DNA from: Arachis hypogaea
Taxonomy: Eukaryota > Streptophyta > Magnoliopsida > Fabales > Fabaceae
Direction: 5' to 3'
DNA: 64,000 nucleotides
Assembly (NCBI RefSeq): GCF_003086295.3
Contig: NC_092048.1
Coordinates: 67,002,841 to 67,066,840 of the forward strand
Below the pieces are notes generated by a model. It was given only the letters and a program-made list of their open reading frames with translations. It was not told the origin of the DNA and ran no database searches. Positions within the stretch are counted from its first letter, which is position 1. Every line of letters starts with the position of its first letter. Shown one piece after another: positions 44,410-56,164 of this stretch. The translations under genes were made by a program, and so were the position numbers.

Positions 44410-45409
44410 NNNNNNNNNNNNNNNNNNNNNNNNNNNNNNNNNNNNNNNNNNNNNNNNNNNNNNNNNNNNNNNNNNNNNNNNNNNNNNNNNNNNNNNNNNN
44501 NNNNNNNNNNNNNNNNNNNNNNNNNNNNNNNNNNNNNNNNNNNNNNNNNNNNNNNNNNNNNNNNNNNNNNNNNNNNNNNNNNNNNNNNNNNNNNNNNNNN
44601 NNNNNNNNNNNNNNNNNNNNNNNNNNNNNNNNNNNNNNNNNNNNNNNNNNNNNNNNNNNNNNNNNNNNNNNNNNNNNNNNNNNNNNNNNNNNNNNNNNNN
44701 NNNNNNNNNNNNNNNNNNNNNNNNNNNNNNNNNNNNNNNNNNNNNNNNNNNNNNNNNNNNNNNNNNNNNNNNNNNNNNNNNNNNNNNNNNNNNNNNNNNN
44801 NNNNNNNNNNNNNNNNNNNNNNNNNNNNNNNNNNNNNNNNNNNNNNNNNNNNNNNNNNNNNNNNNNNNNNNNNNNNNNNNNNNNNNNNNNNNNNNNNNNN
44901 NNNNNNNNNNNNNNNNNNNNNNNNNNNNNNNNNNNNNNNNNNNNNNNNNNNNNNNNNNNNNNNNNNNNNNNNNNNNNNNNNNNNNNNNNNNNNNNNNNNN
45001 NNNNNNNNNNNNNNNNNNNNNNNNNNNNNNNNNNNNNNNNNNNNNNNNNNNNNNNNNNNNNNNNNNNNNNNNNNNNNNNNNNNNNNNNNNNNNNNNNNNN
45101 NNNNNNNNNNNNNNNNNNNNNNNNNNNNNNNNNNNNNNNNNNNNNNNNNNNNNNNNNNNNNNNNNNNNNNNNNNNNNNNNNNNNNNNNNNNNNNNNNNNN
45201 NNNNNNNNNNNNNNNNNNNNNNNNNNNNNNNNNNNNNNNNNNNNNNNNNNNNNNNNNNNNNNNNNNNNNNNNNNNNNNNNNNNNNNNNNNNNNNNNNNNN
45301 NNNNNNNNNNNNNNNNNNNNNNNNNNNNNNNNNNNNNNNNNNNNNNNNNNNNNNNNNNNNNNNNNNNNNNNNNNNNNNNNNNNNNNNNNNNNNNNNNNNN
45401 NNNNNNNNN
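44410..45409. other. Assembly gap, exactly 1,000 N
   Basis: A block of exactly 1,000 N, a round number usually used when the true gap size is unknown. The same monomer in the same orientation flanks both sides, so the missing DNA is most likely more of the array and could be far larger than 1 kb. The open frame spanning this block is meaningless. Confidence 0.99.
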
Positions 45410-47400
45410 TTCCGGTTTTTTTCTATTTTTTTTTTGTGCTGACCCTCGTTCTTAAATGACGCTATATCCGAGGGACCTAAAGGCGTAATGGCCTCATCTT
45501 CAGCAGGCTCTTTTTTTTTCGGTTTTTTTTTACGTTGTGCTGACCCTTTTCTTTAAATGACGCTATCCCGAGGAGGACACCTAAAGGCGAGCCGTAATGG
45601 CCTCATCTTCGGCAGGCTCCTCCGGTTTTTTTTTTTTTCCTACGTTGTGCTGCCCTCGTTCTTTAAATGACGCTCCCGAGGAGGACACCTAAAGGCGAGC
45701 CGTAATGGCCTCATCTTCGGCAGGCCTCCGGTTTTTTTTTCGGTTTTTTTTACGTTGTGCTGACCTCGTTCTTTAAATGACGCTATCCCGAGGAGGACAC
45801 CTAAAGCGAGCCGTAATGGCCTCATCTTCGCAGGCTTCCGGTTTTTTTTCTTTTTTTTTTACGTTGTGCTGACCCTCGTTCTTTAAATGACGCTATCCCG
45901 AGGAGGACACTAAAGCGAGCCGTAATGGCCTCATCTTCGCAGGCTCTTTTTTTTTGGTTTTTTCTTTTTTTTTACGTTGTGCTGACCTCGTTCTTTAAAT
46001 GAGCTATCCCGAGGACACCTAAAGGCGAGCCGTAATGGCCTCATCTTCAGGCTCTCCGGTTTTTTTTTTACGTTGTGCTGACCCTCGTTCTTTAAATGAC
46101 GCTATCCCGAGGAGGACACCTAAAGGCGAGCCGTAATGGCCTCATCTTCGCAGGCTCCTCCGGTTTTTTTCGGTTTTTTTTACGTTGTGCTGACCGTTCT
46201 TTAAATGACGCTATCCCGAGGAGGACACCTAAAGGCGAGCCGTAATGGCCTCATCTTCGGCAGGCTCCCGGTTTTTCGATTTTTTTTTTACGTTGTGCTG
46301 ACCCTCGTTCTTTAAATGACGCTATCCCGAGGGGATACCTAAAGGAGCCGTAATGGCCTCATCTTCAAGGCTCTCTTTTTTTTTTTTCCATTTTTTTTTT
46401 TTTACTTGTGCTGACCCTCGTTCTTTAAATGACGCTATCCCGAGGAGGACACCTAAAGGCGAGCCGTAATGGCCTCATCTTCGGCAGGCTCCTCCATTTT
46501 TTCGTTTTTTTTTACGTTGTGCTGACCCGTTCTTTAAATGACGCTATCCCGAGGAGGACACCTAAAGGCGAGCCGTAATGCCTCATTTTGCAGGTCCTCC
46601 TTTTTTTTCTTTTTTTTTTTTTTTTTTTGTGCTGACCCTCGTTCTTTAAATGACTATCCCGAGGAGGACACTAAAGGCGAGCCGTAATGGCCTCATCTTC
46701 AGCAGGCTCCTTTTTTTTCCGGTTTTTTTTTTTTTACGTTGTGCTGACCTCGTTCTTTAAATGACTATCCCGAGGAGGACACCTAAAGGCGAGCCGTAAT
46801 GGCCATCTTCAGCAGGCTCCTCCGGTTTTTTTTTACGTTGTGCTGACCTCGTTCTTTAAATGACGCTATCCCGAGGAGGACACTAAAGGCGAGCCGTAAT
46901 GGCCTCATCTTCGGCAGGCTCCTCCGGTTTTTTTCCAGTTTTTTTTACGTTGTGCTGACCCTCGTTCTTTAAATGACATCCGAGGAGGACACCTAAAGGC
47001 GAGCCGTAATGGCCTCATCTTCGGCAGGCTCTCCGGTTTTTTTTTCAGTTTTTTTTTTTTTTACGTTGTGCTGACCCTCGTTCTTTAAATGACGTTATCC
47101 CGAGGAGGACACCTAAAGGCGAGCCGTAATGGCCTCATCTTCAGGCTCTTCCGGTTTTTTTCATTTTTTTTTTACGTTGTGCTGACCCTCGTTCTTTAAA
47201 TGACGCTATCCCGAGGGAACCTAAAGGCGAGCCGTAATGGCCTCATCTTCGCAGGCTCTTTTTTTTTCCGATTTTTTGTTTTTTTTACGTTGTGCTGACC
47301 CTCGTTCTTTAAATGAAGCTATCCCGAGGAGGACACCTAAAGGCGAGCCGTAATGGCCTCATCTTCGCAGGCTCTTCCATTTTTTTTTTTTTTTTACGTT
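45410..47400 (+). repeat. Consensus-like, deletion-rich monomers right of the gap
   Basis: About 17 monomers close to the array consensus with frequent small losses inside the normally invariant core, such as CGAGGGACCTAAAGGCGTAATGG near 45,470 in pieces, CTTCAGGCTC for CTTCGGCAGGCTC, and GAGCTATCC for GACGCTATCC. Family B traces remain (GAGGGGATACC near 46,330). Quality mirrors the left edge of the gap. Confidence 0.8.
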
Positions 47401-49980
47401 GTGCTGACCCTCGTCTTTAATGACGCTATCCTAGAGGACACCTAAAGCGAGCCGTAATCGCCTCATCTTCAGCAGGGTCCTCCCGGTTTTTTTTTCTGAT
47501 TTTTTCATTTTTTTATACGTTATGCTGACCCTCGTTCTTTAAATGACGATATCCCGAGGAGGATACCTAAAGGCCGAGCCGTAATGGCCTCATCTTCAGC
47601 AGCTCCTAATTTTTTTCCTGGTTTTTTCCCATTTTTTTTACATTGTGCTGATCCTCGTTCCTTAAATGATTGCTATCCCGAGGAGGACACCTAAAGCGAG
47701 CCGTAATGGCCCAACTTCGGCAGGCTCCTCCCGGTTTTTTTTTACGTTGTGTCGACATCGTTCTTTAAATGACGCTATCCCGAGGAGGACACCTAAAGGC
47801 GAGCCTAATGGCCTCATCTTCGGCAGGCTCCTCCGATTTTTAGTCGTTTTTTTTTTTCCTACTTGTCTTGCCGTCGTTCTTTAAATGACGCTATCCCGAG
47901 TAGGACACCTAAAGGCGAGCCGTAATGGCCTCATCTTCGCAGGCTCTTCCGGTTCTTTCTGATTTTTTTTACGTTATGCTGACCTTCGTTCTTTTAAATG
48001 ACGCATCCCGAGGGAACCTAAAGGAGGCCGTAATGGCCTCATCTTCAGTAGGCTCATCTTTTATTTTTCCAATTTTTTCCATTTTTTTTTACATTGTGCT
48101 GACCCTCGTTCTTTAAATGATCTATCCCGAGGAGGACACCTAAAGGCGAGCCGTAAAGGCATCATCTTCGACAGGCTCTCCGGTTTTATTTTTTGATTTT
48201 TTTTTTTTTAACGTTGTGCTGACCCCTCGTTCTTTAAATGACGCTATCCCGAGAAGGATACCTAAAGCGAGCCGTAATGGCCTCATCTTCGCAGCTCCTC
48301 CATTTTTTTTCGGGGTTTTTTTTTTAACGTTGTGCTGACCAACGTTCTTTAAATGAGCTATCCTGAGGAGAACACCTAAAGGCGAGCCGTAATCGCCTCA
48401 TTTCAGCAGGCTCCTCCGTTTTTTTTCTGATTTTTTAATTTTTTTTTAACGTTATGCTGACACTCGTCTTTTAAATGACGATATCCGAGGAGATACCTAA
48501 AGGCGAGCCGTAATGGCCTCATCTTCAGCAGGCTCCTATATTTTTTTTCAATTTTTTTTTTTTTTTTTTTACGTTGTGCTGACCCTCGTTCTTTAAATGA
48601 TGCTATCCCGAGGAGGACACTAAAGGCGAGCCGTAATGGCATCATCTTCCGGCACTCCTCCGTTTTATTTTTTGGTTTTTTTTTCTTTTTTTTAACGTTT
48701 GCTGACCCTCGTTCTTTAAATGACGCTATCCCGAGGTGGACACCTAAAGGCGAGCCGTAATGGCCTTATCTTCGGCAGGCTCTTCCTTTTTTTGGGGTTT
48801 TTTTTTTTAATAATGTTGTGCTGACCCTCGTTCTTTAAATGACGCTATCCGAGGAGAACACCTAAAGGCAAGCCGTATCGATTCTTTTTCAGGTAGGGTC
48901 TCCGTTTTTTTTTCTGATTTTATTTTTTATACGTTATGCTGACCCTCGTCTTTAAATGACGATATCCCGAGGAGGATACCTAAAGGCGAGCCGAATGGCC
49001 TTATCTTCAGCAGGCTCCTATATTTTTTTCCGTTTTTTTCGTTTTTTTTACGTTGTGCTGACCCTCGTTCTTTAAATGATGCTATCCCGAGGAGGACACC
49101 TAAAGGCGAGCCGTAATGCCAATCTTCGGCAGGCTCTTCCGGTTTCTTTTCTGATTTTTTTTTACGTTGTGCTGACCTTCGTTCTTTAAATGACCTATCC
49201 CGAGGATACCTAAAGGAGCGTAATGGCCTCATCTTCAGTAGGCTCATCTTTTTTTTTCCATTTTTTTTCGTTTTTTTACGTTATGCTGACCCTCGTTCTT
49301 TAAATATGCTATCCCGAGGAGACACCTAAAGCGAGCCGTAATGGCATCATCTTCGGCAGGCTCCTCCGGTTTATTTTTTGTTTTTTTTCTTTTTTTTAAC
49401 GTTGTGCTGACCCCGTTCTTTAAATGACGCTATCCCGAGGAGGACACCTAAAGGCGAGCCGTAATGGCCTCATCTTCGGCGGCTCCTTCATTTTTTTTTG
49501 GGGTTTTTTTTTAACGTTGTGCTGACCCACGTTCTTAAATGACGCTATCCTGGGAGAACACCTAAAGGCAGCCGTAATCGATTTCCATTTTTCAGTAGGT
49601 CCTCCCGTTTTTTTTTTTCTGATTTTTTCATTTTTTTATACGTTATGCTGACCCTCGTTCTTTAAATGACGATATCCCGAGGAGGATACCTAAAGCGAGC
49701 CCGTAATGGCCTTATCTTCAGCAGGCTCCTATATTTTTTCCCGGTTTTTCTGTTTTTTTACGTTGTCTGACCCTCGTTCTTTAAATATGCTATCCCGAGG
49801 AGACACCTAAAGGCGAGCCGTAATGCCAATCTTCGCGAGCTTCCTCCCGGTTTTTTTTTTTTACGTATGTGCTGACACTCGTTCTTTAAATACGCTATCC
49901 CGAGGAGACACCTAAAGGCTTGCTCGTAATGGCCTCATCTTCGGCAGGCTCCTCCGGTTTTTAGTTCGGTTTTTTCCTAC
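47401..49980 (+). repeat. Family B monomers, moderately degraded
   Basis: Family B subtypes are recognisable: CATTTTCAG with GGTCC, CTTCAGCAG with CTCCTATAT (about 48,525, 49,010 and 49,725), GGCATCATC, a GGGGTTT linker, and a TTTTTAGT linker near 47,836 and 49,960. Many cores carry one- to three-base losses (CGAGGATACC, AAAGCGAG, TTTAAATATGC). A clean reading of the HOR order is not possible here. Confidence 0.78.
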
Positions 49981-52390
49981 GTTGTGATTGCCCTCGTTCT
50001 TTGAATAACGCTATCTGAGTAAACCTAAAGCAGCCGTAATGGCTCTCTTCGCATGTTTCGGTTTTTTTTTCGTTTTTTTTTACGTTGTGCTGAACCTCTT
50101 CTTTAAATAGCTATCCCGAGAGGACACCTAAAGCGACCGTAATGCCTATTTTCACAGGCTCTTCCGGTTTTTTTCTTTTTTTCCTTTGCTACCCTCGTTC
50201 TTTAAAATGAGCCTATCCCGAGCATACCCTAAAAGAAGCCTAACCTCATCTTCAGCAGGCTCTTCTCTTTTTTCCGATTTCCCTTTTTTTTTACGTTGTG
50301 CTGACCTCGTTCTTTAAATGACGCTATCCCGAGGAGACACCTAAAGGCAAGCCGTAATGCCTCACTTTGCAGCCTCCGTTTTTTTTGGTCTTTTTCCGGT
50401 TGTTGCCCTCTTCTTAAATACGCTATCCCAGGGACACCTAAAGCGAGCCGTATTCCTCATCTCCTTTTTTTTTCGTTTTTTTTACTTTGCTGAACCTCTT
50501 CTTTAAATGACGCTATCCCGAGGAGGACACCTAAATGCCAGCCGTAATGGCCTCATCTTCGGCAGGCTCTTCCGGTTTTTTTCCAGTTTTTTTTTTACGT
50601 TGTGCTGACCTCGTTCTTTAAATGACGCTATCTCGAGGAGGACACCTAAAGCGAGACGTAAGCCTCATCATCGTAGGCTCATCCGTTTTTTGGTTTTTCC
50701 GTTTTTTTTTACGTTGTCTAACCCTCGTTCTTAAATGACGCTATCCCGAGGGGACACCTAAAGGCGAGCCGTAATCCTCATCTTCGCAGTTTCCGTTTTT
50801 TTTTTCTTTTTTTTACTTGTCTGACCTCTTTTAATTGCTATCCGAGGAACCTAAGGCAGCCTAATGGCCTCATCTTCGCAGTCCTCCTTTTTTATTTTCC
50901 GTTTTTTTACTTGTGCTGACCTCGTTCTTTAAATGAGCTACTCGAGGAGGACACCTAAAGGCGAGCGTAATGGCCTCATCTTCGGTACGGCTGCCTCCGT
51001 TTTTTTTTTCCTTTTTTTTTCTTTTTTTACGTTGTGCTGACCCTCGGTTCTTAAATGACGCTATCGCCGAGGAGGACAACCTAAAGGCGAGCCGTAATGC
51101 CTCATCTTCGGCAGGTCCCCGGATTTTTTTTTTCCGGTTTTTTTTTACGTTGTGCTGACCCTCGTTCTTTAAAATACGCTATCCCGAGGAGGACACCTAA
51201 AGGCGAGCCATAATGGCCTCATCTTCGCAGGCTCCTCTGGTTTTTTCGGTTTTTTTTACGTTGTGCTGACCCTCGTTCTTTAAATGACGCTATCGAGGAG
51301 GAACCTAAAGAGCCGTAATGCCTCATTTCGCAGCTCATTTTTTTTTTTTATTTTTTTTTTTACGTTGTGGCTGACCACTCGTCTTTAAATGATGCCTATC
51401 CGAGGAGGACACCTAAAGCGAGCGTAATGGCCATCATCTCGCAGGCTCCTTCGGTTTTTCTTTTTTTTTCTTTTGTGACCCTCGTTTTAATACCTATCCG
51501 AGGGACACCTAAACGACCGTAATGGCCTCTCTTCGCGGCTCCTTTTTTTTTTTTTTTTTTGTGCTACCCACTTCTTTAAATGACGCTATCCTGAGGAGAC
51601 ACAAAGGAGCCGTAATCCCACATTTCGCAGGTCTCCTTTTTTTTTTTTTTTTTTTACGTTTTGACCCTCGTTCTTTAATGACTATCCGGAGGACTAAGGC
51701 GAGCCGTAATGCTCATCTTCGCAGCTCCTTTTTTTCCGTTTTTTTTTTACGTTTGCTGACCCATTCTTAAATGATGCTATCCGAGGAGGACACCTAAAGG
51801 CGAGCCGTAATGGCCATCTTCAGCGCTCCTTTTTTTTTTATTGTGTGATGCTTTTATTCCGAAGGACACCTAAAGGAGCCTAATGCTCATTTCGCGCTCT
51901 CCGGTTTTTTTTTCGTTTTTTTCTACGTTTGCTGCCTCGTTCTTAAATGACGTATCCCGAGGAGGACACCTAAAGACGAGCCGTAATGGCCTCATCTTCG
52001 GCAGGTTCTCCGTTTTTTTTTCATTTTTTTCTTTACGTTGTGCTGACCTCGTTCTTTAAATGACGTATCCGAGGGGACACCTAAAGCGAGCCGTAATGCC
52101 TCATCTTCGCAGGCTCTCATTTTTTTCCAGTTTTTTTTTTTTTTACGTTGTGCTGACCCTCGTTCTTTAAATGACGCTATCTCGAGGAGGACACCTAAAG
52201 GCGAGCCGTAATGGCCTCATCTTCGGCAGGCTCATCCGGTTTTTTCGGTTTTTTCCGGTTTTTTTTTACGTTGTTCTGACCTCATTCTTTAAATGACGCT
52301 ATCCCGAGGAGGACACCTAAAGGCGAGCCGTAATCGCCTCATCTTCAGCGTCTCTTCCATTTTTTTTCTGTTTTTCCATTTTTTTACTAC
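49981..52390 (+). repeat. Strongly eroded monomers
   Basis: The poorest part of the array. Cores have lost several bases each in otherwise invariant positions: TTCTTAAATACGC and CCCAGGGACACC near 50,410, CTCGTTTTAATACC near 51,482, CACAAAGGAGCCG near 51,600, and ATTGTGTGATGC near 51,840. Monomers shrink to about 80-100 bp. Losses are spread over all positions, unlike the site-specific losses at 8.8-26 kb, which suggests unpolished low-coverage long-read sequence. Genuine decay is possible but less likely because intact monomers lie among them (for example near 50,510-50,590 and 52,150-52,230). Confidence 0.75.
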
Positions 52391-53200
52391 GTTGTGCTGA
52401 CCCTCGTTCATTAAATGACGCTATCCCGAGGAGGACACCTAAAGGCGAGCCGTAATGGCCACATCTTCGGCAGGCTCTTCCGGTTTTTTTTCTGATTTTT
52501 TTTACGTTGTGCTGACCTCGTTCTTAAATGACGCTATCCCGAGGGGATACCTAAAGGAGAGCCGTAATGGCCTCATCCTCAGAGGCTCATCTTGTTTTTT
52601 TTTTTCGTTTTTTTTTTACGTTATGCTGACCCTCGTTCTTTAAATGAGCTATCCCGAGGAGGACACCTAAAGGCGAGCCGTAATGGCTCATCTTCGCAGG
52701 CTCTCCGTTTATTTTTTGGTTTTTTCTTTTTTTTTTAACGTTGTGCTGACCCTCGTTCTTTAAATGACGCTATCCCGAGGAGGACACCTAAAGGCGAGCC
52801 GTAATGGCCTCATCTCATCTTCCGAGCGAGGCTCCTAATGCGGCCGTTGCTCATCTTCAGCGGGCTCTATTTTTTTTTCCGGTTTTTTTGTTTTTTTTTA
52901 CGTTGTGCTACCCTCGTTCTTTAAATGACGCTATCCCGAGGAGGACACCTAAAGGCGAGCCGTAATGGCCATCTTCGCAGGCTCCTCCCGTTTTTTTTTT
53001 TTTTACGTTGTGCTGACACTCGTTCTTTAAATGACGCTATCCCCGAGGAGGACACCTAAAGGCGAGCCGTAATGGCCTCATCTTCGGCAGGCTCCTCCGG
53101 TTTTTTTCGGTTTTTTTTTCCTACGTTGTGATTGCCCTCGTTCTTTGAATAACGCTATCCTGAGTAGGACACCTAAAGGCGAGCCGTAATGGCCTCATCT
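52391..53200 (+). repeat. Family B monomers with one aberrant copy
   Basis: Clean family B subtypes resume: CTACGTTG with CGTTCATTAAATG (52,387), GGGGATACCTAAAGGAGAG and CTTCAGCGGGC. The monomer at about 52,745-52,900 is irregular: after GGCCTCATC it continues TCATCTTCCGAGCGAGGC and then CTAATGCGGCCGTTGC before rejoining TCATCTTCAGCGGGC. Confidence 0.78.
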
Positions 53201-54600
53201 TCGGTAGGTTTCTCTGGTTTTATTTTTTCGGTTTTATTTTTTACGTTGTGCTGAACCTCGTTCTTTAAATGACGCTATCCCGAGGAGGACACCTAAATGC
53301 GAGCCGTAATGGCCTTATTTTCGGTAGCTCTTCCGGTTTTTTTCTGATCTTTTTTCCGTTGTGCTGACCCTCGTTCTTTAAATGACGCTATCCTGAGCGG
53401 ATACCTAAAGGAGAGCCGTAATGGCCTCATCTTCAGCAGCCCTTCTTTTTTTTTTCCGATTTTCCCTTTTTTTTACGTTGTGCTGACACTCGTTCTTTAA
53501 ATGATGCTATCCGAGGAGGACACCTAAAGCAAGCCGTAATGGCCTCAACTTTGGCAGGCTCCACCGGTTTTTTTTTTGTCTTTTTCCTATGTTGTGCTTG
53601 CCCTCGTTCTTTAAATGACGCTATCCCAAGGAGACACCTAAAGGCGAGCCGTAATGTCCTCATCTTCGGCAGGTTCCTCCGGTTTTTTTTTTCGGTTTTT
53701 TTTACGTTGTGCTGAACCTCGTTCTTTAAATGACGATATCCCGAGGAGGACACCTAATTGCCAGCCGTAATGGCCTCATCTTCGGCAGGCTCTTCCGGTT
53801 TTTTTTTCCAGTTTTTTTTTTTACGTTGTGCTGACCTTCGTTCTTTAAATGACGTTATCTCGAGGAGGACACCTAAAGGCGAGACGTAATGGCCTGATCA
53901 TCGGTAGGCTCATCCGGTTTTTTTTGTTTTTTTTTTTCGGTTTTTTTATGTTGTTCTAACCCTGGTTCTTTAAATGACGCTATCCCGAGGAGGACACCTA
54001 AAGGCGAGCCGTAATCGCCTCATCTTCAGCGGGCTCCTCCATTTTTTTTTCCGGTTTTTTTCCATTTTTTTACTACGTTGTGCTGACCCTCGTCATTAAA
54101 TGACGCTATCCCGAGGAGGACACCTAAAGGCGAGCCATAATGGCCTCATCTTCAGCAGGCTCTTCCGGTTTTTTTTTCTGATTTTTTTTTTACGTTGTGC
54201 TGACCCTCGCTCTTTAAATGACGCTATCCCGAGGGGATACCTAAAGGAGAGCCGTAATGGCCTCATCTTCAACAGGCTCATCTTTTTTTTTCCTATTTTT
54301 TTCGTTTTTTTTATGTTGTGCTGACACTCATTCTTTAAATGATGCTATCCCGAGGAGGACACCTAAAGGCGAGCGGTAATGGCATCATCTTCGCAGGCTC
54401 CTCCGGTTTTATTTTTCCCTTTTTTTTCTTTTTTTTTTAACATTGTGCTGACCCTCGTTCTTTAAATGACGCTATCCCCGAGAAGGACACCTAAAGGCGA
54501 GCCGTAATGGCCTCATCTTCGGCCGGCACCTCCATTTTTTTTCCGGGGGTTTTTTTTTAACGTTGTGCTGACCCACGTTCTTTAAATGACGCTATCCCGA
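53201..54600 (+). repeat. 3.0-3.2 kb-offset family B duplication, copy 1
   Basis: Pairs with 56,165-57,790. Shared markers are a TTTATTTTTTCGG linker followed by TTTTATTTTTTACG (53,220), GGCCTTATTTTCGG, CTGATCTTTTTTCCG, CCTCAACTTTGGC (53,543), AATGTCCTC, CCTAATTGC, CTTCAGCGGGC (54,024), CTTCAACAGGC (54,266) and CGAGAAGGACACC. The offset is 2,963 bp at the left, then 3,085, then about 3,190, so single monomers were gained or lost between the copies. Confidence 0.85.
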
Positions 54601-54605
54601 GGGGA
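54235..54605 (+). repeat. Three-monomer tandem duplication, copy 1 (~370 bp)
   Basis: Pairs with the next 370 bp. Both copies hold CTAAAGGAGAGCC with CTTCAA(C/T)AGGC, then GACACTC(A/C)TTC with a TTTCCC linker, then CGAGAAGGACACC with the private change GGCCGGCACC (54,521) and a GGGGG linker. GGCCGGCACC is found nowhere else in the window that I could see. Confidence 0.88.
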
Positions 54606-54975
54606 CACCTAAAGGAGAGCCGTAATGGCCTCATCTTCAATAGGCTCATCTTTTTTTTCCTATTTTTTTTCGTTTTTTTATGTTGTGCTGACACTCCTTC
54701 TTTAAATGATGCTATCCGAGGAGGACACCTAAAGGCGAGCGTAATGGCTCATCTTCGCAGGCTCCTCCGTTTTATTTTATCCCTTTTTTTTCTTTTTTTT
54801 TAACATTGTGCTGACCCTCGTTCTTTAAATGACGCTATCCCGAGAAGGACACCTAAAGGCGAGCCGTAATGGCCTCATCTTCGGCCGGCACCTCCATTTT
54901 TTTTCGGGGGTTTTTTTTTAACGTTGTGCGACCCACGTTCTTTAAATGACGCTATCCTGAGGAGGACACCTAAAG
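54606..54975 (+). repeat. Three-monomer tandem duplication, copy 2 (~370 bp)
   Basis: Second copy, offset 368-372 bp, with GGCCGGCACC at 54,893. The copies differ by a few substitutions and T-count changes only, so the event looks recent. Confidence 0.88.
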
Positions 54976-56164
54976 GAGAGCCGTAATCGCCTCATTTTCA
55001 GCAGGGTCCTCCATTTTTTTTTCGATTTTTTCATTTTTTTTATACGTTATGCTGACCCTCGTTCTTTAAATGACGATATCCGAGGAGGATACCTAAAGGC
55101 GAGCCGTAATGGCCTCATCTTCAGCAGGCTCCTATATTTTTTCCCGGTTTTTCCATTTTTTTTACGTTGTGCTGATCCTCATTCTTTAAATGATGCTATC
55201 CGAGGAGGACACCTAAAGGCGTGCCGTAATGGCCAATCTTCAGCAGGCTCCTCCCGGTTTTTTTTTTTATGTTGTGCTGACACTCGTCTTTAAATGACGC
55301 TATCCCGAGGAGGACACCTAAAGGCAAGCCGTAATGGCCTCATCTTCGGCAGGCTCCTCCGGTTTTTTATTTCGCTTTTTTTTCCTACGTTGTGCTGCCC
55401 TCGTTCTTTAAATGATGTTATCCCGAGGAGGACACCTAAAGGCGAGCCTAATGTCCTCATCTTCGGCAGGTTCCTCCGGTTTTATTTTTCAATTTTTTTT
55501 TCGGTTTTTTTTACGTTGTGCTGACCCTTGTTCTTTAAATGACGATATCCCGAGGAGGACACCAAATTGCGAGCCGTAATGGCCTCATCTTTGGCAGGCT
55601 CTTCCAGTTTTTTTTTCCAGTTTTTTTTACGTTGTGTTGACATTCGTTTTAAATGACGCTATCTCGAGGAGGACACCTAAAGGCGAGCCGTAATGGCCTC
55701 ATCTTCGGCAGGCTCATCCGGTTTTTCATTTTTTTCCGGTTTTTTTTACGTTTCTGACCCTCATTCTTTAAATGACGCTATCCCGAGGAGGACACCTAAA
55801 GCTAGCCGTAATCGCTCATCTCAGCGGTCTCTTCTTTTTTCTTTTTTCATTTTTTTTTACTCGTTGTGCTGACCCTCGTTAAATGACGCTATCCCGAGGA
55901 GGAACCTAAAGGCGAGCCATAATGGCCTCATCTTCCAGCTCTCCGGTTTTTTTCTGATTTTTTTTACGTTGTGCTAACCCTCGTTCTTTAAATGACGCTA
56001 TCCCGAGGGATACCTAAAGGAGAGCCGTAATGGCCTCATCTTCAGCAGGCTCATCTTTTTTTTTTCCGATTTTTTTCGTTTTTTTACGTTGTGTTGACCC
56101 TCGTTCTTTAAATGATGCTATCCCGAGGGGGACACCTAAAGGCGAGCCATAATGGCCTCATCTT
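54976..56164 (+). repeat. Family B monomers between the 3.1 kb copies
   Basis: About ten monomers: CATTTTCAG with GGGTCC, CTCCTATAT, GGCCAATCTTCAG, a TTTTATTTCGC linker (55,367), CCAAATTGCG and GGGATACCTAAAGGAGAG. Around 55,735-55,930 several cores are shortened (CTCGTTAAATGACG near 55,877), a local quality dip. Confidence 0.78.

Noticed and set aside
44392..45459. 355-codon open frame with mostly unknown residues
   Set aside because: It spans the 1,000 N gap; N bases give no stop codons. It has no meaning as a gene.
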